A model generated the notes under the pieces. It did not search any database. It was not told where the DNA came from and saw only the letters and a list, made by a program, of their open reading frames with translations. Source: CAWEHU01 sp963808965 (GTDB taxonomy: Bacteria > Pseudomonadota > Alphaproteobacteria > Acetobacterales > Acetobacteraceae). From it: a stretch of DNA of 64,000 nt. The position numbers were made by a program, and so were the translations under genes. The stretch covers positions 62,001 to 126,000 of the forward strand of contig CAWEHU010000019.1 of NCBI GenBank assembly GCA_963808965.1, in the 5' to 3' direction. Positions 51,474 to 60,254 of this stretch are shown here, in pieces. Numbering within the stretch: position 1 is the first letter of the stretch; each line of letters starts with the position of its first letter.

Positions 51474-52970
51474 ATGCAAACTTATATCGGCGCCATCGAC
51501 CAGGGCACGAGCAGCACGCGGTTCATCCTGTTCGACCATAGCGGGGCGGCGATCTCCTCGGCGCAAAAGGAGCACCGGCAGATTTACCCGCAGCCTGGGT
51601 GGGTGGAACACGATCCGTTGGAAATCTGGCATAACACGCGCTCGGTGATCGCCGAGGCGCTGATCCGCGCCGACATTTCGCCGAGATCGCTGCACGCGAT
51701 CGGCATTACGAACCAGCGCGAGACCACGCTGATATGGGATCGCGCGACGGGTCAGCCTTTGCATCCGGCCCTGGTATGGCAGGACACGCGCGTCGACTCG
51801 CTGGTCGCGGCGTACGCACGCGAGGGCGGTCAGGATCGTTTTCGGGAGCAGACGGGATTGCCGCTCGCAAGCTACTTCAGCGCGCTGAAACTGCGCTGGC
51901 TGCTCGATCAAATACCTGAAGCGCGGCGGCGCGCCGAGGCGGGCGACCTCCTGTTCGGCACCATCGACACATGGCTGGCGTGGAATCTCACAGGTGGCCG
52001 CGAGGGAGGTCAGCACGTCACGGATGTCACCAACGCCAGCCGGACGCAGTTGATGAACCTGCGGACCCTTGATTGGGACGACGCATTGCTCGCTGATTTC
52101 GGGATTCCCCGTTCCGTACTGCCCCGGATCGTGGCCTCGAGCGCAATCCACGGCGAGGCCGGGTTCGAGCTCGCGGGTGTGACGCTGGCCGGAATGCTGG
52201 GCGACCAGCAGGCCGCGCTCGTGGGGCAGGCCTGCTTCCAACCGGGCGAGGCAAAGAACACTTACGGAACCGGCTGCTTTCTCCTGATGAACACCGGGGA
52301 GAAGCCCGTGTTGTCGACGGCGGGCCTGGTCACGACCGTCGCCTACCGGTTCGGCGAGCAGCCCGCTCGCTACGCGCTGGAAGGCTCGATCGCGATCACC
52401 GGCGCGGCGGTGCAATGGCTGCGCGACAATCTCGGCCTGATTCGCACCAGCGCGGAGGTCGAGACCTTGGCCGCCTCGGTGCCGGACAATGGCGATGTTT
52501 ACTTCGTCCCGGCCTTCTCCGGCCTATACGCACCTTATTGGAAAGCCGACGCGCGTGGTGTGATCGCGGGCCTCACGCGATTCGCCCGCGCCGGCCATCT
52601 CGCGCGCGCCGTGCTGGAGGCGACCGCCTATCAGACGCGGGACGTGCTGGACGCGATGGAGTTGGATTCGGGCATTCCCATCCGCGAGCTGCGCGCCGAC
52701 GGCGGGATGGTGGTGAACGATCTTCTGATGCAGTTCCAGTCCGACATTCTGCATGTTCCGGTGGTCCGGCCGCACTGTATCGAAACAACCGCTCTGGGCG
52801 CGGCCTATGCGGCGGGGCTGGCAACCGGGTTCTGGCGCGATACCGACGAGCTGGCCAGCAAGTGGAGCGTTGCGCGGCGATGGACCCCGGCCATCGATTT
52901 GGAGCGCCGGGCTCGCCTTTACGCTTCTTGGCGGAAGGCGGTCGCCAGGTCTTTCGGCTGGTCCTCTTGA
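51474..52970 (+). CDS. glpK: Glycerol kinase
   Basis: 498 residues, normal length. YIGAIDQGTSSTRFILFDHS at the N-terminus, GITNQRETTLIWDRATGQPL, WLAWNLTGG, GMLGDQQAALVGQACFQPGE, NTYGTGCFLLMNTG and LRADGGMVVNDLLMQFQSDI are the FGGY-kinase signatures for glycerol. It phosphorylates glycerol to glycerol-3-phosphate in the cytoplasm. GGGGAGGA lies before the ATG. The transporter and glpD are not in the window. Confidence 0.95.
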   Translation: MQTYIGAIDQGTSSTRFILFDHSGAAISSAQKEHRQIYPQPGWVEHDPLEIWHNTRSVIAEALIRADISPRSLHAIGITNQRETTLIWDRATGQPLHPALVWQDTRVDSLVAAYAREGGQDRFREQTGLPLASYFSALKLRWLLDQIPEARRRAEAGDLLFGTIDTWLAWNLTGGREGGQHVTDVTNASRTQLMNLRTLDWDDALLADFGIPRSVLPRIVASSAIHGEAGFELAGVTLAGMLGDQQAALVGQACFQPGEAKNTYGTGCFLLMNTGEKPVLSTAGLVTTVAYRFGEQPARYALEGSIAITGAAVQWLRDNLGLIRTSAEVETLAASVPDNGDVYFVPAFSGLYAPYWKADARGVIAGLTRFARAGHLARAVLEATAYQTRDVLDAMELDSGIPIRELRADGGMVVNDLLMQFQSDILHVPVVRPHCIETTALGAAYAAGLATGFWRDTDELASKWSVARRWTPAIDLERRARLYASWRKAVARSFGWSS

Positions 52971-53095
52971 GCCGCGCGGAAGTGGAGCACGATGTAGCGA
53001 CGCAGGTGTGACTGGCGGCACAGACGACAGGATTACAATCGGTATGATTTGGAACTGACCGTCCGGCCTATTCATCGGGCGGCAGGAGACGGGAG

Positions 53096-53332
53096 ATGTC
53101 TGACATCAGACATGACGCCGCCACGATGCGCCTCATGAAGCACTACGGCTTCTCCCGCCAGAATGCGGCGACGATCGCCTGGGCCGTGCTCCAGGAAGCG
53201 GATGCGGCAATCAGGCCGCAGGTGTCAGGCGAACGGGCGGAGGCTGGCTTCGACGCCTCCGGGCGCTGGACTTATACCGCGTCGCAACACGGAGGCCGGC
53301 TGCTTGACCCCGTTGGCAGGGAGCTTAGGTGA
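53096..53332 (+). CDS. Small conserved-looking protein
   Basis: 78 residues, not recognised. SDIRHDAATMRLMKHYGFSR and QNAATIAWAVLQEADAAIRP suggest two helices, followed by a polar, Gly-rich end. It has a good ribosome site (GGAGACGGGAG before the ATG) and GC-rich third positions, which support translation. It sits between glpK and the streptogramin-lyase-like gene; the spacing to the latter is 66 bases. Confidence 0.55.
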   Translation: MSDIRHDAATMRLMKHYGFSRQNAATIAWAVLQEADAAIRPQVSGERAEAGFDASGRWTYTASQHGGRLLDPVGRELR

Positions 53333-53398
53333 ACCTCGACCTGTTTGCCGCCCGCTTGGCGGCTGGCATCTCCGACGCAGACAGGCGAGGGAGGCGAG

Positions 53399-54409
53399 AT
53401 GGCCGTTTCCAAAAGAACGTTTGTCGTTGGATTCCTTGCCGGACTTCTCGGCGCTGCCGTTTCGTCCGAAGCCGCGGCGCAAGCGGCTCCGGTCACGGTC
53501 TCCATCAAGGAATGGGCTGTGCCCACGGCCGGCTCCCACCCGCACGATCCTCTTGCCGCCGCGGATGGCTCCATTTGGTACACGGGCCAGATGGCGAGCA
53601 CGCTCGGGCGCCTCGATCCCAAGACGGGGACTTTCAAGGAGTATCGGACCAAGATCCCGGATTCGGGTCCGCATGGACTGGTCGCCGATAAGAGTGGGAA
53701 TATCTGGTTTACCGCGAACTTCAAAGGTTACATCGGCAAGCTTGACCCCAAGACGGGGGCGTTCACCGAATATCCCCTGCCCGATCCTGCGGCCCGAGAT
53801 CCGCATACGCTCGTTTTCGACCAGGCAGGGACACTCTGGTTCACCGTGCAGGGCGGAAACATGGTTGGCAAACTGACGCCCGCCAGCGGCGAGGTGAAGC
53901 TGGTGCGCGTGCCGACGGAGGATGCGCTCCCTTACGGCATGGCGGTGAACTCCGAAGGCGTGCCTTTCTTCGCCGAGTTCGGCAGCAACAAGCTGGCGAG
54001 CATCGACCCGAAGTCGCTGGCGATCCACGAATATGCACTGCCGAATCCCGAGAGCCGTCCGCGGCGGATCGCGATCACGAGCGACGATGCCGTCTGGTAC
54101 ACGGATTACGCGCGCGGTTATCTGGGCCGGTTCGACCCCAAGAGCGGCAAGGCGGCGGAATGGCGCTCGCCCGGCGGTCCGGATTCCGGGCCTTACGGCA
54201 TGGCGGTCGCGAAAGGCGCGATTTGGTACAGCGAATCCGGGGTGAGCCCGAACACGGTCGTCCGCTTCGATCCGAAGACCGAGAAGTTTCAGAGTTGGCC
54301 GATCCCCTCCGGGGGCGGCGTGGTGCGCAACATGATGGCGACGCCGGAAGGCAATCTCGTGCTGGCTTGCAGCGGCGTCAATCGGGTGGCGCTGGTTGAG
54401 GTGAGGTGA
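53399..54409 (+). CDS. Streptogramin lyase (Vgb)-like beta-propeller protein, exported
   Basis: 336 residues. Signal peptide (KRTFVVGFLAGLLGAAV, cleavage after AAA). The mature part is a propeller of about seven blades with the repeated pattern DGSIWYTGQMASTLGRLDP, NIWFTANFKGYIGKLDPKT, VWYTDYARGYLGRFDPKSG, the pattern of the virginiamycin B lyase superfamily. Many such proteins are not antibiotic lyases, so resistance is not claimed. GGGAGG lies before the ATG; the coding frame before 53399 has no ribosome site. Confidence 0.82.
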   Translation: MAVSKRTFVVGFLAGLLGAAVSSEAAAQAAPVTVSIKEWAVPTAGSHPHDPLAAADGSIWYTGQMASTLGRLDPKTGTFKEYRTKIPDSGPHGLVADKSGNIWFTANFKGYIGKLDPKTGAFTEYPLPDPAARDPHTLVFDQAGTLWFTVQGGNMVGKLTPASGEVKLVRVPTEDALPYGMAVNSEGVPFFAEFGSNKLASIDPKSLAIHEYALPNPESRPRRIAITSDDAVWYTDYARGYLGRFDPKSGKAAEWRSPGGPDSGPYGMAVAKGAIWYSESGVSPNTVVRFDPKTEKFQSWPIPSGGGVVRNMMATPEGNLVLACSGVNRVALVEVR

Positions 54410-54431
54410 GCACTTTCTTCACCCGCTCCGC

Positions 54432-56477
54432 TCACCTCTCCGGCACCTCGCGTTCCAGCTCCTCGATCCAGATTCGCGCGTTCCCATCGGACGGCGCGCG
54501 CCAGTCGCCACGGGGCGAAAGCGATCCGCCCGCCGATACTTTAGGCCCGTTCGGCAGGGCGGAGCGTTTGAATTGGCTGAAGCCGAAGAAGCGCTGGAGA
54601 AACACCCTCAGCCACCGCTTGATGTGCGCCATGTCGTAAGCGCGCCGCCGCTCGGCGGGGAATCCGGGAGGCCATTCGCCGCTCGCCACATCGCTCCAGG
54701 CGTGCAGCGCGAGGAACGCGATCTTCGAGGGGCGGAATCCGTAGCGCAGCGTGTAATACAGGTTGAAATCCTGTAGCTCGTAAGGTCCGACCTTCGCCTC
54801 TGTGCTCTGCGGCGTCTGTCCGGCCTCGACCGGGACCAGCTCGGGTGAAATCTCGGTGCTCAGGATCGCGTCGAGCGTCTGCGACACGTCCTCCTCGAAC
54901 TGGCGCGAGCTGATGACCCAGCGGATCAGGTGCTGGATCAGCGTCTTCGGCACGCCTGCGTTGACATTGTAGTGCGACATCTGGTCGCCGACCCCGTAAG
55001 TACACCAGCCGAGCCCCAACTCGGATAGATCGCCGGTGCCGATCACGAGCCCGTTGTGGTGGTTCGCGAGGCGGAACAGGTAGTCCGTGCGGAGACCAGC
55101 CTGCACGTTCTCGAAGGTCACGTCATAGACCGGCTCGCCGCGCCCGAACGGATGTTCGAGATCGCTCAGCATCTGCCGGGCAGCCGGGCGAATGTCCAGT
55201 TCGCGGAACGCGACCCCGAGCGAACGCATCAGCCGCAGCGCATTCCCCTTCGTGTGCTCGCTGGTGGCGAAGCCGGGCAGCGTATAGGCAAGAATATTGG
55301 TGCGCGGCAGCCCGAGCAGGTCCATCGCCTTCGCGATCACGATAAGGGCGTGCGTTGAATTGAGTCCGCCGGAGACGCCGATCACGGCGCGCTCCACGCC
55401 AGTGGCGCGCAGGCGCTGCACCAGCCCGGAGACCTGGATGTTGTAGGCTTCGTAGCAATCCTGCTCCAGCCGCGCGCGGTCGGCCGGCACGAAGGGGAAT
55501 CGCTCGATCCGGCGTCGCAGGCCCACATCGTCGGCCGGTGGATCGAGCCGGAACGCGATGGTTCGGAAGCTGCCGGAATCAACACCGCGCCAGCGGCGGT
55601 TATCGTCGAAGGTCGTCTGCTGCGCGCGCTCCTGACGCAGCAGGTCGAGATCGACATCGGCGACCGCCATCTGACCGGCGGCCGGAAAGCGCTCCGTCTC
55701 GGCCAGCGTTGATCCGTTCTCGAAGATCGAGGCTTGCCCGTCCCAGGCGAGGTCCGTTGTCGACTTGCCGGTGCCGGCGGCGGCATAAAGATACGCTGCG
55801 AGACAGCGAGAGGATTGCGATCGGCACAGCAATCGCCGCGTCTCCGCCTTGCCGATCGTGATGTTGCTCGCCGAAAGGTTCGCGAGGACGGTCGCGCCGG
55901 CCAGCGCCGCGTCCGCGCTCGGCGGCACCGGCACCCAAAAATCCTCGCAAATCTCCGCGTGAACAACCAGCCCGGGCACGTCCTGGGCCGCGAAGATCAG
56001 GTCCGTCCCGAACGGCGCGGTATGCGATCCAATGCGAATCTCGTCGCCCTCCGTTCTCTCGCCCGAGGCGAAATGGCGCGGCTCATAGAATTCGCGATAG
56101 TTCGGCAGATGCACTTTTGGCACGACGCCCAGCAAGCGGCCGCGATGTACGGCGAGCGCGGTGTTGTACACGCGCCCCCCATGGCGCAGAGGAGCGCCGA
56201 TCAGCAGGAGGGGCAGGAGATCGGTCGACCGGGCGATGACCTCCTCGACGGCTTGCTCCACCGCGTCCAGCAGCGTGTCCTGCAACAGCAGATCTTCGAT
56301 CGCATAACCGGACAGAACGAGCTCCGGGAACACCGCGACAGCCACTCCCTGCGCGCTGCACTCATCCGCGAGTTGCAGGACGGCGGTCGCGTTGGCGGCC
56401 GGATCAGCGAGGGTGCAACGGGTCGTGCAGGCAGCGACGCGAGCGAAACCGTGGCGGTAGATCGAACGGAAGGTCAT
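54432..56477 (-). CDS. nadE: Glutamine-dependent NAD synthetase
   Basis: 681 residues. N-terminal amidase of the nitrilase kind (AVFPELVLSGYAIEDLLLQD, VPKVHLPNYREFYEPRHF, HAEICEDFWVP with the catalytic Cys) feeds ammonia to the C-terminal synthetase: LAYTLPGFATSEHTKGNALR, YDVTFENVQAGLRTDYLFRL, GTGDLSELGLGWCTYGVGD and FKRSALPNGPKVSAGGSLSP. The PP-loop reads GVSGGLNSTHA where the family has Asp in place of this Asn (codon AAT). It makes NAD from deamido-NAD. The start at 56477 gives a complete amidase domain. Confidence 0.93.
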   Translation of the reverse strand: MTFRSIYRHGFARVAACTTRCTLADPAANATAVLQLADECSAQGVAVAVFPELVLSGYAIEDLLLQDTLLDAVEQAVEEVIARSTDLLPLLLIGAPLRHGGRVYNTALAVHRGRLLGVVPKVHLPNYREFYEPRHFASGERTEGDEIRIGSHTAPFGTDLIFAAQDVPGLVVHAEICEDFWVPVPPSADAALAGATVLANLSASNITIGKAETRRLLCRSQSSRCLAAYLYAAAGTGKSTTDLAWDGQASIFENGSTLAETERFPAAGQMAVADVDLDLLRQERAQQTTFDDNRRWRGVDSGSFRTIAFRLDPPADDVGLRRRIERFPFVPADRARLEQDCYEAYNIQVSGLVQRLRATGVERAVIGVSGGLNSTHALIVIAKAMDLLGLPRTNILAYTLPGFATSEHTKGNALRLMRSLGVAFRELDIRPAARQMLSDLEHPFGRGEPVYDVTFENVQAGLRTDYLFRLANHHNGLVIGTGDLSELGLGWCTYGVGDQMSHYNVNAGVPKTLIQHLIRWVISSRQFEEDVSQTLDAILSTEISPELVPVEAGQTPQSTEAKVGPYELQDFNLYYTLRYGFRPSKIAFLALHAWSDVASGEWPPGFPAERRRAYDMAHIKRWLRVFLQRFFGFSQFKRSALPNGPKVSAGGSLSPRGDWRAPSDGNARIWIEELEREVPER

Positions 56478-56549
56478 CGGACGGATTCCACCAACTTGGG
56501 TTATGCTTGACCATATAAGCGCGTCACGAGGCGGTTGGCTTCCGGGCAG

Positions 56550-57026
56550 CTAAAGCGGAACCCCCGCCAGATGCCGGCTCGTCCGGATGGTCTGGAGCGT
56601 CTGCACCCGGCTGACGGTGGGGCTGCCTGTAAGGCGCTCCGTCAGGCGGTTCTCGTGCGCCGTATCCCGTGCCACCAGCTTCAAAAGGAAGTCTCCTCCG
56701 CCCCGAATCATGTGGCACTCACGTACCTCGGGCCAGGTCGCGACGAGTTGCTCGAACCCGGACAGCACCGACTCCCGCTGGCTCTCCAATCCCACGATGG
56801 CGAAGAACGTTATGGCCCAGCCCAGCCTCTGGGGATCGCTGTCCGCGTGATAGCCCCGGATGACCCCCGCCTCTTCGAGCCGGCGGACGCGGCGCAGGCA
56901 CGGCGGGGCCGATATCCCCGCACGGCGCGCGAGTTCCACGTTGGTTATACGACCGTCCGCCTGCAACTCGACCAGGATACGGCGGTCGATGGCGTCCAGA
57001 GCGGGCGTCTCGGCATTCTGCTTCAT
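56550..57026 (-). CDS. Lrp/AsnC-family transcriptional regulator
   Basis: 158 residues. HTH: LDAIDRRILVELQADGRITN, VELARRAGISAPPCLRRVRR LEEAGVI. RAM ligand domain follows (VGLESQRESVLSGFEQLVAT, VRECHMIRGGGDFLLKLVAR). Start at 57026 (MKQNAETP). Divergent from trxB across a 137-base gap, so it may control trxB or itself. Confidence 0.9.
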   Translation of the reverse strand: MKQNAETPALDAIDRRILVELQADGRITNVELARRAGISAPPCLRRVRRLEEAGVIRGYHADSDPQRLGWAITFFAIVGLESQRESVLSGFEQLVATWPEVRECHMIRGGGDFLLKLVARDTAHENRLTERLTGSPTVSRVQTLQTIRTSRHLAGVPL

Positions 57027-57163
57027 GCGCGGGGGGTTCAGGGCGGCCTCGCGAAATAATATTCCACAACCGGTAGGCCGCAAGCCTGGATGCGCCAGCC
57101 GCCTTGCCCAGGGCCGGAGGGCGCCGATATGGTCCGGCCCAGCCTCAGACGGATACGGCCGGA

Positions 57164-58132
57164 ATGTCCCAGACCCATCGCACCCGCGTACTCATCATCG
57201 GCGCGGGTCCCGCCGGTTACACGGCCGCGATTTACGCCGCCCGCGCGAGCCTGGAGCCGGTGCTGGTTGCCGGGTTGCAGCCCGGCGGGCAACTCATGAT
57301 CACCACCGACGTCGAGAACTATCCGGGTTTCGCGGACGTGATCCAGGGTCCTTGGCTCATGGAGCAGATGGCCTTGCAGGCGGAACATGTCGGCACCCGG
57401 ATCGTCCATGACTTGATCACCGAGGTCGATCTCGCCTCCTCGCCGTATCGCTGCCGCGCCGATTCCGGAGACGTCTTCCTGGCCGACTCGGTCATCATCG
57501 CGACCGGCGCGCAGGCCCGGTGGCTGGGCCTCGAATCGGAGAAGCGGCTCCAGGGCGCGGGAGTATCGGCCTGCGCCACCTGCGACGGATTCTTTTTCCG
57601 CGGCAAGCGCGTCGCGGTGGTCGGTGGCGGCAACACGGCGGTCGAAGAAGCTCTCTACCTGACCCACCTCGCCGAGCATGTCACTCTAATCCATCGCCGC
57701 GACACGCTACGGGCCGAGAAGATCCTGCAACTCCGTCTGTTCGCGCACCCGAACATAACCGTGGTCTGGAACAGCGTGGTCGAGGAGATCACGGCCGCCG
57801 GTCAGCCGCCCGTGGTGGCCGGGCTGCGCTTGCGGGACGTGGCCTCGGGCGTCCGCACGACCTTGCCGGTGGATGGCGTGTTCGTGGCGATCGGTCATAC
57901 TCCCAACACGGCGATCTTTGCCGGTCAGGTGGACATGGACCCGGAGGGCTACATCCTGACGCTCCCAGGCAGCACCCGGACATCGGTTTCGGGAGTGTTC
58001 GCGGCCGGAGACGTGCAGGACAAGATATTCCGCCAGGCCGTGACCGCGGCCGGAACCGGGTGCATGGCTGCGCTGGAAGCCGAGAAGTGGCTTGCCGAAC
58101 GGGCCGAGATCCGCGCGCTGGCCGCCGAGTAG
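57164..58132 (+). CDS. trxB: Thioredoxin reductase
   Basis: 322 residues. FAD-binding VLIIGAGPAGYTAAIYAARA, GGQLMITTDVENYPGF, redox pair in SACATCDGFFF (CATC), NADPH fold VAVVGGGNTAVEEALYL, and FAAGDVQDKIFRQAVTAAGT at the end. It reduces thioredoxin with NADPH. Start at 57164 matches the family N-terminus; an upstream ATG at 57104 is not needed. trxB followed by a LysR gene is common in alphaproteobacteria and is seen here. Confidence 0.95.
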   Translation: MSQTHRTRVLIIGAGPAGYTAAIYAARASLEPVLVAGLQPGGQLMITTDVENYPGFADVIQGPWLMEQMALQAEHVGTRIVHDLITEVDLASSPYRCRADSGDVFLADSVIIATGAQARWLGLESEKRLQGAGVSACATCDGFFFRGKRVAVVGGGNTAVEEALYLTHLAEHVTLIHRRDTLRAEKILQLRLFAHPNITVVWNSVVEEITAAGQPPVVAGLRLRDVASGVRTTLPVDGVFVAIGHTPNTAIFAGQVDMDPEGYILTLPGSTRTSVSGVFAAGDVQDKIFRQAVTAAGTGCMAALEAEKWLAERAEIRALAAE

Positions 58133-58231
58133 TCGCCAATCGAAGTCCGGGCGCGATGCTCCGGACGTGATAATCGGGCCGGTTTCGCGTCCATGATGCG
58201 AACCGGCCAGCCCGGGGGAGGTGGCCAGGTG

Positions 58232-59116
58232 ATGGACTGGGACAAGCTCCGCGTCTTTCACGCGGTGGCCGAGGCTGGCAGCTTCACACATGCGGGTGAC
58301 GTGTTGAACTTGAGCCAGTCCGCCGTCTCGCGTCAGATCTCGGCGCTCGAGGAGGCGCTCCAGGTCCCGTTGTTTCACCGCCACGCGCGCGGTCTGATCC
58401 TCACCGAGCAGGGAGAGGCGCTGAACCGCACCGTGCGCGAGGTTTTCGCCAAGCTGGCGATGACCGAGGCGTTGCTGACCGAGAGCAAGGAAAAGCCAGC
58501 CGGGCGGCTCAAGGTGACAACGACCGTCGGCTTCGGCGCTTCCTGGCTGACGCCGCGTCTTCAGGCATTTCTCGAAGCCTATCCCGATGTCAGCATCACC
58601 TTGCTGCTCGACGACATGGATCTGGATCTCGCGATGCGGGAGGCGGATGTCGCGATCCGCATGCACCCGCCGAAGCAGCCCGATCTGGTGCAGCGGCACC
58701 TCATGACGATGGAGTGGGTGGTCTGCGCCTCGCCGGACTACCTCAAGAAGCACGGCGTACCGACCCGGCCGGAGGAGCTTGACGAGCACCGGCTGATCCT
58801 GTTCGGCGACTACCGCGCGCCGGTGCCCGACATGAATTGGCTGGCCGATGCCGGCCGCCGTGCGGGCAACCCGCGCCGGCCGATCCTGGAGGTGAACAGC
58901 ACGCACGCGATGCTGCTCGCCATTCGCTCCGGTCTCGGCCTCGGGGCGCTCCCGGATTTCATGGCGGCCGAGGAGGAGGGGCTCGTGCGGCTAATGCCGG
59001 ACATGAAGGCGCCCAAGGTGGACGTGTTTTTCGTCTATCCCGAGGAGTTGCGGAATTCGAAGCGCGTCGCCGTGTTCCGCGATTTCCTGCTCGCACGCCT
59101 GGCGGAGCGGGCGTAG
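58232..59116 (+). CDS. LysR-family transcriptional regulator
   Basis: 294 residues. HTH: WDKLRVFHAVAEAGSFTHAG, LNLSQSAVSRQISALEEAL, FHRHARGLILTEQGEAL. The effector domain follows: GRLKVTTTVGFGASWLTPRL, LLLDDMDLDLAMREADVAIR, STHAMLLAIRSGLGLGALPD. Start at 58232, with GGAGG upstream. It follows trxB in the same direction by about 100 bases; a link to redox control is plausible but not shown. Confidence 0.92.
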   Translation: MDWDKLRVFHAVAEAGSFTHAGDVLNLSQSAVSRQISALEEALQVPLFHRHARGLILTEQGEALNRTVREVFAKLAMTEALLTESKEKPAGRLKVTTTVGFGASWLTPRLQAFLEAYPDVSITLLLDDMDLDLAMREADVAIRMHPPKQPDLVQRHLMTMEWVVCASPDYLKKHGVPTRPEELDEHRLILFGDYRAPVPDMNWLADAGRRAGNPRRPILEVNSTHAMLLAIRSGLGLGALPDFMAAEEEGLVRLMPDMKAPKVDVFFVYPEELRNSKRVAVFRDFLLARLAERA

Positions 59117-59128
59117 CGCGCTCCTGCC

Positions 59129-59241
59129 GTTCACCCCCGGGCAAAGCGGGGTCCAGTTGCCCAAACCGCAGGCGCCGTGCTGGACCGGGCGAAATTCCCG
59201 GCTTGCATCGTGCTGGATCCCCGCTTTGCGCGGGGATGAAC
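59129..59241. repeat. Intergenic inverted repeat pair
   Basis: GTTCACCCCCGGGCAAAGCG..(59129-59156) faces, on the other strand, 59213-59241 (reversed: GTTCATCCCCGCGCAAAGCG..), about 25 of 29 bases equal. Each arm also carries its own short palindrome around GCAAAGC/GCTTTGC. It resembles the CCCCGC-rich intergenic repeats of alphaproteobacteria; a terminator role for the LysR gene is possible. Confidence 0.65.
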
Positions 59242-59282
59242 GGGAGGTGTCAACAGACCGCCCGGCTTGATCCCGTCACTGC

Positions 59283-59639
59283 TTATTCGGCTCCTCGCCC
59301 TCGTGGTGGCAATCGGTGAACGTACCCGAACCGGCCGGGGATCGGCGGCGCGGACCATGCGGGCGGATGCGGCGTCGGCGGCGTGGGCTCGACCGAGCGG
59401 AGCCAACGGGCGATGTGATCGACCAAATCACGCGCTGCCTCCCCATGCACTTCGGGCGTAATCCCATCGGCGACCGCATCGAGGCGTCCCGCGAGCGCCT
59501 CCCCTTTGATGACTCCCGCGTCCAGGAGTTCCGCGGCGAGCACCTGATAGATCGCCACGAGAGCGGCATGGGTCTCGTTATGGCGGTGGTCCCTCACTTC
59601 CAGGACCGCACGGATCAGCTCGCGCGAAACTCCCGACAT
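59283..59639 (-). CDS. Hypothetical protein
   Basis: 118 residues. GVSRELIRAVLEVRDHRHNE, THAALVAIYQVLAAELLDAG and RDLVDHIARWLRSVEPTPPT suggest a helical N-terminal two thirds and a Pro-rich end. It is not recognised. GGGAGGATC precedes the ATG, so translation is likely. It is downstream of the small membrane protein gene, 50 bases apart. Confidence 0.6.
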   Translation of the reverse strand: MSGVSRELIRAVLEVRDHRHNETHAALVAIYQVLAAELLDAGVIKGEALAGRLDAVADGITPEVHGEAARDLVDHIARWLRSVEPTPPTPHPPAWSAPPIPGRFGYVHRLPPRGRGAE

Positions 59640-59689
59640 CTTCCGATCCTCCCCTCGCCGCCGAGGCGGCAACCTCGGCGTTCCGCCGA

Positions 59690-60235
59690 CTATCCTGTCG
59701 TGTACGGCCGCATCGCCTCGGGAATGCGCATATCCCGCGGAACCTTGAAATCCCGCGCGGCCCCTCGCATCGCTTCGGGCGGGCGCGGCATGCCGCGCCG
59801 AGCGCTGTAATCTCGCACCGAAGACGCTGGGCGAGTCTGCTTCGCAGTGAGGCCCTGGGCACACATCACGTCCAGCGCCGTGACCCCGGCGACGGCGACG
59901 ACCGCGAGAGCGACATTCTCCCGCCGGCGATTGCCACGCCCGAGCCCGGTGGCCAGCGTCCCAATATCAAGCGCGTCGCCGCCGACCCTTCCCCAAATCC
60001 ACGGGGCGGGATTGCCGCTCGAAAGAATGCCGATGCCGGTTGCGATCTCGCGCACGCCATACCCGGCGAGAAGCTTCTCGCTCCCTTGCATCCCAAGCCA
60101 TCGGGCGAGCGCGCGCGGCGCGAACGCCTCCAGGAGCCCAAGCGAGATGCTGAACCAGCCGAGCCCGCGCGCGAGCGCCTCGACCGAGGCTGTCGGGTTG
60201 CCGGACCGGGATTGATCGTGCGTAAAAATGCTCAC
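59690..60235 (-). CDS. Small membrane protein, cyclase/dehydrase-associated type
   Basis: 181 residues. EALARGLGWFSISLGLLEAF, APRALARWLGM, AGYGVREIATGIGILSSGNP, APWIWGRVGGDALDIGTL and VALAVVAVAGVTALDVM resemble the short membrane domain often found before polyketide-cyclase/dehydrase domains, but no such domain follows. A positively charged end remains. Start taken as GTG at 60235 behind GGGGGAGG; 60244 is possible. Its start lies 20 bases from the alcohol dehydrogenase stop. Confidence 0.65.
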   Translation of the reverse strand: MSIFTHDQSRSGNPTASVEALARGLGWFSISLGLLEAFAPRALARWLGMQGSEKLLAGYGVREIATGIGILSSGNPAPWIWGRVGGDALDIGTLATGLGRGNRRRENVALAVVAVAGVTALDVMCAQGLTAKQTRPASSVRDYSARRGMPRPPEAMRGAARDFKVPRDMRIPEAMRPYTTG

Positions 60236-60254
60236 GGCGCCCACCTCCCCCTTC

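Noticed and set aside
53399..54409. Antibiotic-resistance call for the Vgb-like propeller
   Set aside because: The fold is widespread and the lyase active-site residues cannot be assigned by eye.
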